A stretch of 64,000 nucleotides of DNA. Source: an uncultured Verrucomicrobiae bacterium. Its GTDB lineage: Bacteria > Verrucomicrobiota > Verrucomicrobiia > Limisphaerales > UBA1096. Under the pieces are notes generated by a model, which saw only the letters and a list, made by a program, of their open reading frames with translations, searched no databases and was not told where the DNA came from. The translations under genes were made by a program, and so were the position numbers. The DNA lies in the NCBI GenBank assembly GCA_937770485.1, contig CALJHX010000014.1, forward strand, positions 1-64,000. Direction: 5' to 3'. Positions 28,806 to 38,597 of the stretch are shown in pieces (the stretch's first letter is position 1; the number at the start of each line of letters is the position of its first letter).

Positions 28806-29786
28806 GAATTCTGAAAACCCCAAGAACAGCATTAAAAATAAAATAATAAAATTTGTACATTGTGGCCGTGTGTTATCGTGAAGCAACGCCAAAATTAGAT
28901 GTGTTCTCGTTGTTGTCCCATGAGCAGGCCATGACACGGGTTGTCAAAGGGATTAATAAACTATGGAAGGTGATAGACTGGGAGTTATTTCGTGAGGAAC
29001 TCGAGTCGATTTTGGGCTATGGCCAACGGGATTGGAGCAAGGGAGGGCGTTCGTCCATTGATAGGGTGCTGATGTTCAAGGCTTTGGTATTGCAGAAGTT
29101 TCACGGCTTGAGCGATGAGGAGTGCGAGTTGCAGATAAGGGATCGATTTAGTTTCATGATATTTCTGGGGTTGCATCCCGGAGAAGTTGTACCGGATGCG
29201 CGAACTATCTGGGATATCAAACAACCGTTGGAACAGGATGGCAGGGATGGTGCCCGGAAGTTGTTCGAGCGATTTGAGCAGATGTTGACCGAGAGAGGGT
29301 TGACAGGGAGGGAGGGGAGTATCGTGGATGCCAGTTTTGTGGAAGCGCCGCGCCAGCGAAATAGCCGTAAGGAAAACGAACAAATCAAGGAGGGAGAAAG
29401 ACCGGAGGGGTTTAAGGGGGGTAAGCGCAAAAGGGCGGCAAAAAGATTGTGATGCGCACTGCGCGAAGAAGAACAACGAGGCGCACTATGGGGACAAGAA
29501 TTACGTAAAAGTGGATACCAAGAAAAAGCTGGTAACGAAGTAGGAACGGGAGCCATGGTGCACGACTCGCGGATGTTCGACAAACTGGTGGATGAAAGTG
29601 GTGAGTTCGGAAAAGCAGTAAAGAGTTGTCAGATATGATTGATCGAAGAGGAAACGAGTTTCAATCAGATCACAAGAAGGCCGATGATAGAGGAATTGTA
29701 CGAACTTCCGACTCTTCAACGGCCTATTTGTTAAAAAATATAACCCATCAAACAAGTTTGCACTCTCCCTGTTTTTTTCAGAAGTG
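28806..29786 (+). mobile_element. Degenerate IS5-family insertion sequence, copy 1
   Basis: This contains a broken IS5-type DDE transposase (28853-29625) and 3' flanking sequence shared with copy 2 (33012-34152). Compared with copy 2 it has lost about 320 bp, joining GGATGAAAGTGGTGAG directly to the downstream GTTGTCAGATATGATTGATC region. TTCTGAAAA at 28809-28817 and its complement TTTTCAGAA at 29775-29783 may mark the terminal inverted repeats. It lies directly beside the SulP stop codon. Confidence 0.72.
28853..29625 (+). pseudogene. IS5-family transposase, frameshifted and internally deleted
   Basis: The first 199 codons are intact and typical of the IS5 group: WSKGGRSSIDRVLMFKALVL, CELQIRDRFSFMIFLGL, GREGSIVDASFVEAPRQRNS with the first catalytic Asp. 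A frameshift near 29420-29440 (GGGGGGTAAGCG versus AGAGGGAAGCG in copy 2) then moves the frame to KKNNEAHYGDKNYVKVDTKK and a stop at 29543. The C-terminal catalytic region present in copy 2 is deleted. The product cannot be active. Confidence 0.85.
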
Positions 29787-29789
29787 CGC

Positions 29790-31490
29790 TTATAAGAGTT
29801 TAAATTTATTAAAAACGTTAATTGTATCTTCACTCAAATTAGTAAATTCCACTTTAATATTTTTATTTTTGAGTTCTGATAATACATCTCTTATTGATGA
29901 TATTGAACTATAATCTAAATCTTCGTTACTAGTCATATCAATTTTTAATTTTTTGGTTTTAGTAGAAATTTTCGAAAAAAGTTCTTTTAGAAATAATGAA
30001 TTCCCGAAAAACACAGGCCCCTTCAAGCTTATCTGAACTATGCCAGAATCGACATCAGAATTGTCTATTTTAAAAGTACTCTCCGTCATATCTGAAGTCT
30101 TTTTTATGAACTGAAATAGTGCGATAATAAGACCTATAGCTACAGCATAAACAAGCTGCCAAAAAACAGTCAGTGCTAATACTATTAGCAATACAACTGC
30201 ATCTTCCTTCTTCATTAATTTTAGTTCTCTAAATCCTTGTATATCCATAACATCAATTCCTACGGTTATTAAAATACCGGCTAAAACAGCTGCAGGTATT
30301 TTAGAAGCTAATGGGGCAAGGGCTAGGATAACACAAAAAAGTAGTATGCCTGATATCATCCCCGAAAGCCTTGTCTGACCTCCTGCTTTAATATTAACTA
30401 CGGTTCTAATAGTAGCCCCAGCTCCTGGCAAACCTCCAAATATCGCAGCTATGCTGTTTCCTATTCCTTGTCCTATTAGTTCTTTATTTGGATTGTGCCT
30501 TGTTTTTGTCATGTTATCAGCAACTAAACTTGTCAATAAAGAATCAATAGCACCCAAAAGTGAAAGCATAACTGCCATTATAATATAGGGAGCCAAAGAA
30601 AGAATTTCAGATATAGAAAATATTTGTAAATTTAATTTTGGTATTCCTGCATTAATTTTAGATATTGAAGTATATTCTATTTCGATAAGCGTAACTCCTA
30701 ATGTAATAACTATTAAGGCGACTAACGCACTGGGAACAAGTGTTGTTATTCTTTTGAATCCATATATAATTATTATCGTCAAAATAGCAATTATAGCTTC
30801 TGTATTATTTATATTTGAAATAGCTCTAGAATAATATTTCAGTGAACCTATTACACCTGCGCTATCAACATTAATTAACTTTTTAGACTCATTTATAATT
30901 TGTTCATCTGTAAAATCTACTGTTAAATTGACAGTCTTGCTATTTCCAGTTGCGTCTTTCGATAGTTTTTCTTTAAATTGATCCAACCTGTTACTCATTA
31001 ATGAAATCCTGGATTTTTCTTCATGAGTCTTGATAAGTTCATTGTCATTTTTCGGATTGTAACCGAGAGCGGGCATAAATTGAGTAATGAGAATAATGAC
31101 TCCGATCCCCGACATGAATCCTGACACAACGGGTTTCGGAATATATTTTATATTAGTGCCTACTTTTGCTAATCCTAAAAGAATTTGAATTATACCACTT
31201 AACACAAAAACAAGTAGAATTAATGGGATGGCTTGTTCCAATTCACCCTCTCTTTCTATAAGAATAGCGCTAATAATCGAAGCACTCAAAACTGTCATCG
31301 GAGCTGTAGGCCCAGATATTTGAGTAGATGTGCCGCCAAACATTGCAGCAAATAAAGCAATGAAAGCTGCACCGTAAAGCCCCGCTGTTGCCCCAAGTCC
31401 TGATTGTTCACCAAAAGCAAGGGCAAGGGGAAGAGCAACGATACCTGCTGTTAATCCCCCAAATAAATCACCTCTTAAGTTTTTTTTCAT
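29790..31490 (-). CDS. SulP-family anion transporter with STAS domain, probable bicarbonate uptake
   Basis: This is a 566-residue membrane protein from ATG 31490 (an in-frame TTG at 31517 would overlap the upstream gene). SulP hallmarks are GDLFGGLTAGIVALPLALAF, GGTSTQISGPTAPMTVLSAS, GIGNSIAAIFGGLPGAGATI with NIKAGGQTRLSG, and a C-terminal STAS domain (about 445-560). An unusual hydrophilic insertion of about 85 residues (starting NPKNDNELIKTHEEKSR) separates two transmembrane segments. SulP proteins carry sulfate, bicarbonate or other anions; the 13-nt spacing behind a beta-carbonic anhydrase gene favours bicarbonate. The gene is strikingly AT-rich compared with its surroundings and lacks the CTTGGCCAAG motif, which suggests lateral acquisition. 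Confidence 0.92.
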   Translation of the reverse strand: MKKNLRGDLFGGLTAGIVALPLALAFGEQSGLGATAGLYGAAFIALFAAMFGGTSTQISGPTAPMTVLSASIISAILIEREGELEQAIPLILLVFVLSGIIQILLGLAKVGTNIKYIPKPVVSGFMSGIGVIILITQFMPALGYNPKNDNELIKTHEEKSRISLMSNRLDQFKEKLSKDATGNSKTVNLTVDFTDEQIINESKKLINVDSAGVIGSLKYYSRAISNINNTEAIIAILTIIIIYGFKRITTLVPSALVALIVITLGVTLIEIEYTSISKINAGIPKLNLQIFSISEILSLAPYIIMAVMLSLLGAIDSLLTSLVADNMTKTRHNPNKELIGQGIGNSIAAIFGGLPGAGATIRTVVNIKAGGQTRLSGMISGILLFCVILALAPLASKIPAAVLAGILITVGIDVMDIQGFRELKLMKKEDAVVLLIVLALTVFWQLVYAVAIGLIIALFQFIKKTSDMTESTFKIDNSDVDSGIVQISLKGPVFFGNSLFLKELFSKISTKTKKLKIDMTSNEDLDYSSISSIRDVLSELKNKNIKVEFTNLSEDTINVFNKFKLL

Positions 31491-31503
31491 CAATATACTA
31501 AGC

Positions 31504-32118
31504 TTAGGCTTCTGCAAATTTTTTATGAGTTTTATCGTAAACTAAAATATCTGTTGTTTCCAAATCGTAGACCCATCCATTTAAATCGATAGAATTACAA
31601 GCAATTGCTCTTGCTACAGATGGATGCGTTGCAATATTATTCATTTGTACAACAACATTTGCCTCTACCGCAGCTCTAGTTAGCTTTATCTTATCTCCAT
31701 CTTGAACTTCATTGTGAGCAATTCTTCTGGCGACTTCTGAATGTTCAAGCCACTTTGCGACATCCGGTAATTTATTCAGAGCTTCAGGATCGAACAAGGC
31801 TTGCATGGCTCCGCAGAAAGTATGTCCGCAAATTATTATATTCTTAACTTCCAATACTGAAACAGCATAATCTATTGTTGCCACCATTCCTCGGCCAGCT
31901 TCAGCCCCATAAGCAGGAACTATATTACCTGCATTTTGCAATTCAAATAATGAGCCCGGCTCTGATTTTGTGAATAAGTTTGGCATTACTCTGCTATCAG
32001 AACATGAAATAAATAAATATTCAGGCTTTTGACCTTTTGCTAACTGTCTAATTCTGTCTAGTTGAGAAGAACTTAGGTCGGATTTATATTCTTTATAATT
32101 TTCTAATAACTTAAGCAT
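31504..32118 (-). CDS. Beta-class carbonic anhydrase
   Basis: This 204-residue zinc enzyme interconverts CO2 and bicarbonate. The ligands are complete: Cys39-Ser-Asp41-Ser-Arg43 (CSDSRVMPNLF) with the Asp/Arg dyad, and His99/Cys102 in GHTFCGAMQAL. NAGNIVPAYGAEAGRGMVAT is also typical. It is transcribed with the SulP gene (13-nt gap), a pairing known from other bacteria in which the two supply bicarbonate for anaplerotic carboxylation. It is AT-rich like its partner and sits inside the IS-flanked island. No carboxysome or RuBisCO gene is in view. Confidence 0.95.
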   Translation of the reverse strand: MLKLLENYKEYKSDLSSSQLDRIRQLAKGQKPEYLFISCSDSRVMPNLFTKSEPGSLFELQNAGNIVPAYGAEAGRGMVATIDYAVSVLEVKNIIICGHTFCGAMQALFDPEALNKLPDVAKWLEHSEVARRIAHNEVQDGDKIKLTRAAVEANVVVQMNNIATHPSVARAIACNSIDLNGWVYDLETTDILVYDKTHKKFAEA

Positions 32119-32300
32119 AAAAGGCCATTTTACTTAGATCGAATAATATTACAAAATAAAAATTGTTACAATTTTGCTACACCGTGTAAGCATTAGAGTA
32201 AATACTATAATAGGACGATTCAATGCCTGTCACCACTGCATTATTTTAGTAAAATGAGCGCGGGGCTACGAGATGCGTGAAGAATTTAAAGTAAAGGCTG
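32119..32300. other. AT-rich upstream region of the carbonic anhydrase operon
   Basis: There is no coding region here. The sequence just upstream of the carbonic anhydrase start is very AT-rich and should hold the operon's promoter, but no single -35/-10 pair is convincing. Its left part runs into the decayed IS1595 end. Confidence 0.4.
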
Positions 32301-32995
32301 TCATAGTTAAATGCTAATGTGATTAGTGTTTCTCCCAACGTTTTAACTGCTTTAAGAGCATTTGATTGTTGCCTACATTGTGAAGCGCAATTCACACATC
32401 TTCAAAAACCAGTAAAATTCTCTGATTTGATCCCGTTAAATCGTCTCAAATGACGTTTCGCCTGGTTCCAGAAGTTTTCAATTCCATTTATGTGGTTTCT
32501 CTCTTTTGCAAATGGGGTGGAGTGGTTAATTCGCCTATGATGAAAGTTGCTTACGCTCAGTGCATTGTAAGCCTTAAAGCAGTCTGCGTAAACCACACTG
32601 TCGGGTTGAACATTCTCTTTGAAGATCGGCAAAAGCGTTTCTGTTTTAGCATTGGGGATGATGGCCGTGTAGAGCTTTACATCCAGTTTTAATAGCCGAA
32701 CCCCCGCTATCTTGCCTGCCGCACCTCGTCCTCGTTTTCCTTTGCGGACTCCACCTAAGTTGCTCTCATCCGCCTCCACTTCTCCTGAAAGCTCATAGCT
32801 GGGCAGTTGGCTAGATATGGAGTTGGCGCAGGCGCTGATAGAAGATCCGAACCGTGTTTCGGTTTACTCCTGTTATCTCCGCTGCAGCTCTGGCTGTGGC
32901 TCTTGCTACCTACATTTAGATCATCTTTCCTCTCTGCTTTCCGCTTAGTCGACTCTTCCTTGCATACATGCCTCTTTCATAGTTTTTCCTAGCAT
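32300..32995 (-). pseudogene. Degenerate IS1595-family (ISXO2-type) transposase
   Basis: Read on the minus strand from about 32995. The N-terminal helix-turn-helix part is recognisable (ARATARAAAEITGVNRNTVR, then FYQRLRQL), followed by a frameshift into ISSQLPSYELSGEVEADESN and the catalytic core LGGVRKGKRGRGAAGKIAGV, TAIIPNAKTETLLPIF, HINGIENFWNQAKRHLRRF. The normal C-terminus WFLKECEWRF survives only as GFLKMCELRF-like codons after a stop at 32402. At least one frameshift and several stops make it dead. It abuts IS5 copy 2 at about 33012, which is truncated at that junction. Confidence 0.82.
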
Positions 32996-33011
32996 TTAAC
33001 TATGCCAGCCC

Positions 33012-34152
33012 ATTAATAAACTAAGCAAGGTGATAGACTGGGAGTTGTTTCGCGAGGAACTCGAGTCGGTTTTGGGCTATGCCCAACGGGATTGGAGCAA
33101 GGGAGGGCGTTCGTCCATTGATCCGGTGCTGATGTTCACGTGGTAGGTATTGCAGAAGTTTCAGAGATTGAGCGATGAGGAGTGCGAGTTTCAGATAAGG
33201 GATCGATTGAGTTTCATGATATTTCTGGGGTTGAATCCCGGAGAAGCTGTACCGGATGCGCGAATGATCTGGAATTTCAAGCAGGCGTTGGAACAGGATG
33301 GCAGGGATGGTGCCCGGAAGTTGTTCGAGCGATTTGAGCAGATGCTGACCGATAGAGGGTTGATAGGGAGGGAGGGGAGTATCATGGATGCCAGTTTTGT
33401 GGATGCGCCGCGCCAGCGAAATAGCCGTAAGGAAAACGAACAAATTAAGGAGGGAGAAAGACCGGAAGGGTTTAAAGAGGGAAGCGCAAAAGGGCGGCAA
33501 AAAAGATTGTGATGCGCGCTGGGCGAAGAAGAACAACGAGATGCACTATGGGTACAAGAATCTCGTAAAAGTGGATGCTAAAAAAAAGCTGGTAACGAAG
33601 TATGAAACAACGGGAGCCAACGTGCACGACTCGCGGTTGTTCGACAAACTGGTGGATGAAAGTGATGAAGCAGTATTGGCTGACAGCGCGTATCTATCAG
33701 AGTAGGCAAGGGATCATTTACTCGAGTGTAATTGTGAGGATTTCATCCAACTCAAGAGCTACAGGAACCATCCGTTAAGCGAAGAGGAATAGAAGAGAAA
33801 CAAACAAAGAAGTCATATTCGTATAAGAGTGGAGCACGTATTTGGGAGAATAAGCTAGTTGGCGATGGATCGCTTGCGAACGATAGGAAAGGAGCGAGCG
33901 CACCATCACAACGGGTTGAGCAACCTGGTATACAACATGGATCGGTATGCGTTCTTGATGAAGTGAAGCTGGAAAGAGAAGTAAGAGTCGTCAGAGATGG
34001 TTGATCAAAGAGGAAACGAGACTCAATCGGATCAGATGAAGGCTGATGGTAGATGAATTGAACGAACTTCCGGCCCTTTCAGTGCCTAATTGTAAAAAAT
34101 ATTACCAATCAAACCAGTTCACAAAAAACTCCCCTTTCCAGAAGCGCCCTTT
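33012..34152 (+). mobile_element. Degenerate IS5-family insertion sequence, copy 2
   Basis: This is homologous to copy 1 and in the same orientation. Its 5' end is truncated at TTAATAAACTAAGC (about 33012), where the IS1595 remnant begins, but it keeps the 3' coding half missing from copy 1. The last shared sequence is the AGAAGCGCCC-like end near 34150. The two copies bracket the carbonic anhydrase-SulP genes. Confidence 0.72.
33021..33966 (+). pseudogene. IS5-family transposase with several stops and a frameshift
   Basis: Compared with copy 1, an in-frame TAG lies at about 33146 (TTCACGTGGTAGGTATTG). The frame then continues through IRDRLSFMIFLGLNPGEAVP and GREGSIMDASFVDAPRQRNS, shifts near 33490 into KKNNEMHYGYKNLVKVDAKK and VHDSRLFDKLVDESDEAVLA, and stops at 33705. 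Further on, RSHIRIRVEHVFGRIS, a stop, then LAMDRLRTIGKERAHHHNGL and NLVYNMDRYAFLMK complete the IS5 C-terminus. It is not functional. Confidence 0.85.
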
Positions 34153-34262
34153 AGTCAGGCGGATGTCGGGTTCCTCTCCGGCGCACTCCTAGTTGACCAG
34201 TGTTATTTCAGACAGACTACGCTTCGGAGGCAGGATTTTCAAGCCGATTGCCCAAGCGGCGG

Positions 34263-35633
34263 TTATTTACCGATGCAGAATGTGCTGAAGATGGAGTCGA
34301 GCAGATCCTCCGTGGTTGTTCGCCCGACAATTTCGCCGACGGCATCGGTGCCGATTCGCAAATCGACAGCAACCAAGTCAAGCGGCGTGCCAGCCCGTAA
34401 CTGCTCGCGTGCTGTTTGGAGTGAAGCGCCCGCCCGGCGTAGCGCTTCCTGATGCCGGGAGTTGATCATCACTTCCAGCATTTCCGAGGTTATCTCCCCG
34501 TCCCATACACGGTTGCGGATGGCATCCTTCAACGCCTCGACCCCTTGGCCGTCGAGGCAGCTCACGCTCACCGAAGGGCTTCCGCTGGCCTCCGCTTGGC
34601 CAAGTTGATTCGGCAGATCGCTCTTGTTCAGCACGAGAATACGTGGATTGTCGGCAAACTCGGCCAAGTACGTCTCGTCGTCCAGGGTGAGCGGCTCAGA
34701 AGCATCGAGCACATGCAGCACAATGTCCGCTTGGCCAAGCGACTCGCGGCTGCGCCGTATGCCCTCACGCTCGATCGCGTCGTCGGACTCCTGCAGACCG
34801 GCGGTGTCGACGAACACCACGGCGATGCCGCGAATTTGCGCCTCCTCCGAGATCGTGTCGCGCGTTGTGCCGGCCACGGCGGAGACGATAGCGCGGTCGC
34901 GGCCCAATAGTTGATTGAGCAGGCTCGACTTGCCGGCGTTGGGTCGCCCGATAATGGCCACGCGGATTCCGCGCCGGATCAACTGCCCCTCATTGGCCGT
35001 GGCAAGCAACTCGTCGATGAATCGGCCGGCGTTCTCAAGCTTCGCAACCAGCCCGTTCATTGTGTCCGGCTCGATGTCTTCGTCGGGAAAATCGATGTGC
35101 GCCTCGACGTGCGCGAGTACGTGCATCAAGTCATCGCGAAGTTGGTTAATGCGCTGCGAGAGTTTGCCGGCGAGTTGCTCGTTGGCGGCGCTCAACGCGA
35201 GATCGGTTCGCGCGTGAATGAGATCGGCGACCGCCTCGGCCTGTGTGAGATCAATGCGTCCGTGCAAAAAGGCGCGCTTGGTGAATTCGCCTGGCAGAGC
35301 CAGCCGAGCCCCCCCGTCGAGTACGGCGTCGAGCACGGCCTTGGTGGATCGTATGCCGCCGTGGCAGCTGATCTCTACGATATCCTCTCTGGTAAAGGTT
35401 GCCGGTGCTTTCATCACCGAAACCATCACCTCGTCGAGCCGCCGTTCATCCCGGACGATGTGCCCGTAATGCAGCGTGTGCGACTTGGCCTTGGCGAGCT
35501 GGGACTTTGATTTTCCGCCGGGAGCGAACAGGGAATCGGCAATCGCCAGTGCCTTGTCGCCGGAGATGCGAATGATCGCTAACCCGCCCTGGCCAAGAGG
35601 CGTTGCGATCGCGGCGATAGTCTCGTCGAACAT
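34263..35633 (-). CDS. mnmE: tRNA uridine-5-carboxymethylaminomethyl modification GTPase
   Basis: This is a 456-residue MnmE (TrmE). It has an N-terminal formyl-tetrahydrofolate-binding domain beginning DETIAAIATPLGQGGLAIIR, a helical domain, an embedded G domain with P-loop GRPNAGKSSLL, switch VAGTTRDTISE, DTAGLQ and NKSD, and the C-terminal FCIGK with the functionally essential Cys. With MnmG it modifies the wobble uridine of several tRNAs; mnmG is not in the window. Two iterated palindromes lie inside (34595 and 34730), both read as LGQA. A small conserved-looking gene ends 12 nt upstream of its start. Confidence 0.97.
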   Translation of the reverse strand: MFDETIAAIATPLGQGGLAIIRISGDKALAIADSLFAPGGKSKSQLAKAKSHTLHYGHIVRDERRLDEVMVSVMKAPATFTREDIVEISCHGGIRSTKAVLDAVLDGGARLALPGEFTKRAFLHGRIDLTQAEAVADLIHARTDLALSAANEQLAGKLSQRINQLRDDLMHVLAHVEAHIDFPDEDIEPDTMNGLVAKLENAGRFIDELLATANEGQLIRRGIRVAIIGRPNAGKSSLLNQLLGRDRAIVSAVAGTTRDTISEEAQIRGIAVVFVDTAGLQESDDAIEREGIRRSRESLGQADIVLHVLDASEPLTLDDETYLAEFADNPRILVLNKSDLPNQLGQAEASGSPSVSVSCLDGQGVEALKDAIRNRVWDGEITSEMLEVMINSRHQEALRRAGASLQTAREQLRAGTPLDLVAVDLRIGTDAVGEIVGRTTTEDLLDSIFSTFCIGK

Positions 35634-35645
35634 GGTCTGCGGCCG

Positions 35646-35891
35646 TTAACGAAGACAAGCGCCTTTTTCTATTTCTGTCTGCTGTCCCTCAAGGTAGAGA
35701 AGGGCCTTCGCGTAACTTTTGTTGTGGAGGTAGTGCATGAGTTCGCGATTGGTGTCGCCCGGCAATTGGGCAGTTAATTCGTCAATCCTGCTGAAGTGCG
35801 TCAACAAGTCCGGCTTCGGCTTCACATTCACCACGGCTGCTGCTGACTCCAGTTCCTTTATCGCCCCGATCAGATTCTGCTCTGTCGTCAT
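35646..35891 (-). CDS. Small hypothetical protein upstream of mnmE
   Basis: This is an 81-residue soluble protein starting MTTEQNLIGAIKELESAAAV, with no membrane segment or recognised domain. Charged and Leu-rich stretches suggest an all-helical fold. It ends 12 nt before the mnmE start on the same strand, so it is probably co-transcribed with mnmE, and the reading frame has regular protein-like composition. Function unknown; the position suggests a housekeeping rather than accessory gene. Confidence 0.6.
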   Translation of the reverse strand: MTTEQNLIGAIKELESAAAVVNVKPKPDLLTHFSRIDELTAQLPGDTNRELMHYLHNKSYAKALLYLEGQQTEIEKGACLR

Positions 35892-35969
35892 GTGCCGAGC
35901 ATGCCACTCCAGCCCAACAAGACCAAGCTTAGTATGGGCTTGGCTGGGGGCTTTTGGTAGGCTACCGCC

Positions 35970-38597
35970 GTGCGTGACGTTCTTCGATCTATCCCTTTGC
36001 TGCTCGCCGGTGCTGTTTCCCTGATGGGAACAGAGGCGTCAGCAGTTGAAACAGTCGACGTGGTGACCTACGCGCTCAAGACTCCACGGCTGGTTGTGTA
36101 TTCGGTCGATTCGTCTGACTTGGCAAAAGGCTGGGCGCGTAGCCATGAGAGGGATCGTCCGGGGGTGCGCGTCAAGTTTGGCTCACGCGTCGTGTTGCAG
36201 TTGGCCAAGGGGACAAACTTTGGCCAGATGATGCGTGGGACTTTGCTCAAGACGGACCGGGAGTTCGCTCCCGGCTTGTTCCTATTACAGGCTCCGAATG
36301 TGAAAGTGGCGCTTGAGGAATCCCAGCGCTTGGCCAAGAGCCGGAATGTCTTGGTGAGCCACCCAGTAAGGCGGCGGCCAATGCAAAAAACAGCCCCTAT
36401 GGCCAAGCGCCCGAATGATCCGCTGTACGACACGCAGTGGCCGCTCGAGAATCGTGATCCAGCAACCGGCGACCAGATTGGCCCGGAGTTCAACATTCGT
36501 GAGGCGTGGGCCGGGTCAACCGGCCAAGGCGTGGTGATCGGCATCGCCGACGACGGGGTGGATCTGGCGCACACTGATTTTCTTGGGCAAGGCGCGGATG
36601 ACCTGCATTTCAATTTCACGAATGGCAAGACAGACGGCAACCCGGCGGCGAGCAACCAGGGGCACGGGACGATCGTTGCAGGACTGGCGTTAGCCAAGGC
36701 CGACAACAACCGGGGCATTGCCGGGGTATCGCCCGGGGCCAAGTTGGCCAGTCTCGTTGTCTGGACAGCGGGGGATGACTTCGGGACCGAAGAGGAGGTG
36801 GCCGACATGTTCCAATACCGCAACGATGCAGTTCATGTTCAGAACCACAGTTGGGGCAGCAGCACGATTGAGCAGCTTGATGCACCGGTGATTGAGTCCA
36901 AGGCCATCGAGCGGGCGATTGAAACCGGGCGTGACGGGAAGGGCGTTTTGATAATCCGCGTGGCTGGCAACAGTCGGGAGGAGGACTGGAGCGCCTCAGA
37001 CGACGGATACGCGAACGACCCGCGCGTGGTGACCGTTGGGGCCGTGGGGCCGGACGGTCGCGTGGCCCCTTTCAGTAGCGCCGGTGCCTGCGTGCTTTGC
37101 GTGGGCTTGATCGCCAACACAGCGAGTGAGTACCCGGTTTATTCCACCGACCGCATGGGTGCGCTTGGTTGGAACCGCAAATCTAGCGCGGACGACCCGG
37201 AGGTTGGTAGCTATCATGCCATCACTCGCGGGGGTACCTCGTTCACCGCACCGCAGCTTGCCGGGGTAGTGGCTCTGATCCTTGGGGCGAACCCCGACTT
37301 GACCTATCGCGACGTGCAGCAGGTGCTTATTCATGCTTCGCGGCACTACGACTTTGGCGATCCGTTTTTAAGTCCAAACGCCACCGGTTATCTATTCAGC
37401 CTCAACACCGGTTACGGCGTCCCCGATGCGGGCGTGGCCGTGCGCTTGGCCAAGCGCTGGAAGAATACCGGTGCGCTGGTGAAAAAGTCTTATAAGCAAA
37501 ACTCCCTCACCGAGTTGCCGGACGACGGGTTGCAGTTGAGGATCGTTGCCAGTGGCGATGAGACTGTTTTTACCGCCAGCCCTGGAAATGGTCTAGTGCC
37601 GGATGATCCAACCGAGGCATTGCCGTTGGTGGATGTGGGCCGGGCAACAATACCGCTCGATATCGATCTTACCGGCAAGGCGGCGCTGATAGAGCGCGGG
37701 GGCGCGTTCTTCTCGGAGAAAGTCCTGTACGCAGCGGAGGCCGGGGCGGAGTTCGCCGTCATTTACAATCATCGCAACGGCAACGAGCGGTTCATTCCTG
37801 GAGGGTTGGATTTCACGCCGATCCCCGCTGTGTTTCTCTCCCAAAATGACGGGACAGCCTTGAAGGCGTTGCTCAATGCTGAGGGTGATAAAGGAGCCAA
37901 GGCGGTGCTCTCGCTCGACTCGAAAGTCGTCACGGTTGCCGTGCCGGATTCGTTGCTCTGTGAACAGATCGGTGTGCGCGTGAAAATGACCCACCGAATC
38001 CGGGGTGATATCCGGTTGACTGTCCGCTCGCCTTCCGGCACTCGCAGCGTCCTGCAGGCCAATGTCCCCGATGGCAGCGCGTGGCGCGGCGACTGGACGT
38101 TTTGGTCCAACCAGTTTTTTTACGAACCGGCGAAAGGAGATTGGTCTGTTGCCGTGAGCGACTTGGCGAAGAACTTCACCGGCGTGTTGAGTGGGGTTGA
38201 GTTGACCGTGCGCGGCAGAGCAATCAGTGACACAGACAACGACGGCCTCGACGACGACTGGGAGACGGCGCAGTTCGGTTCGCTTAGCCAAACGGCGCTG
38301 GAGGACCGCGACCGCGACGGTGTGCCGAACGCCCGCGAGCAGGCGCTGCACACCGATCCCGCGACATTCGATGGTCACTTCGACCTGCGTTATCTACGCT
38401 TGGGTAACGGCAGTCTGCGGCTCGCTTGGCCAAACTGGCGCGGCTTCGTGTATCGCGTGCAATCCGCCGATCACGCGTTTGGGCCGTGGACCGAGCAGGC
38501 CGTGGTTGAGCCGGGGCAATTCCAAACCACATGGGAGGCAAAGCCGGAAGCTGCTGACGTTCGGTTTTACCGCGTGCATGCGGAACTCAAGCCATGA
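35970..38597 (+). CDS. Secreted subtilisin-like protease with PA insert, P domain and C-terminal module
   Basis: This 875-residue S8 peptidase has a GTG start at 35970 followed by a signal peptide (LLLAGAVSLMGTEASAVE). A propeptide is followed by the catalytic domain: Asp194 in GIADDGVDLAHTDF, His232 in NQGHGTIVAGLALA and Ser424 in GGTSFTAPQLAGVVALIL. A protease-associated-type segment (about 550-650) and a proprotein-convertase P domain (RVKMTHRIRGDIRLTVRSPS) follow, then a calcium-type DTDNDGLDDDWE linker and a C-terminal beta module (QSADHAFGPW, VRFYRVHAEL). This matches extracellular proteases of Verrucomicrobia and Planctomycetes. Its stop overlaps the next gene (ATGA). Exact iterated palindromes lie at 36329 and 37445, both read as LAK. 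Confidence 0.93.
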   Translation: MRDVLRSIPLLLAGAVSLMGTEASAVETVDVVTYALKTPRLVVYSVDSSDLAKGWARSHERDRPGVRVKFGSRVVLQLAKGTNFGQMMRGTLLKTDREFAPGLFLLQAPNVKVALEESQRLAKSRNVLVSHPVRRRPMQKTAPMAKRPNDPLYDTQWPLENRDPATGDQIGPEFNIREAWAGSTGQGVVIGIADDGVDLAHTDFLGQGADDLHFNFTNGKTDGNPAASNQGHGTIVAGLALAKADNNRGIAGVSPGAKLASLVVWTAGDDFGTEEEVADMFQYRNDAVHVQNHSWGSSTIEQLDAPVIESKAIERAIETGRDGKGVLIIRVAGNSREEDWSASDDGYANDPRVVTVGAVGPDGRVAPFSSAGACVLCVGLIANTASEYPVYSTDRMGALGWNRKSSADDPEVGSYHAITRGGTSFTAPQLAGVVALILGANPDLTYRDVQQVLIHASRHYDFGDPFLSPNATGYLFSLNTGYGVPDAGVAVRLAKRWKNTGALVKKSYKQNSLTELPDDGLQLRIVASGDETVFTASPGNGLVPDDPTEALPLVDVGRATIPLDIDLTGKAALIERGGAFFSEKVLYAAEAGAEFAVIYNHRNGNERFIPGGLDFTPIPAVFLSQNDGTALKALLNAEGDKGAKAVLSLDSKVVTVAVPDSLLCEQIGVRVKMTHRIRGDIRLTVRSPSGTRSVLQANVPDGSAWRGDWTFWSNQFFYEPAKGDWSVAVSDLAKNFTGVLSGVELTVRGRAISDTDNDGLDDDWETAQFGSLSQTALEDRDRDGVPNAREQALHTDPATFDGHFDLRYLRLGNGSLRLAWPNWRGFVYRVQSADHAFGPWTEQAVVEPGQFQTTWEAKPEAADVRFYRVHAELKP

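Noticed and set aside
28853-29452. Active transposase at IS5 copy 1
   Set aside because: The frame ends in a frameshift and the catalytic C-terminus present in copy 2 is deleted.
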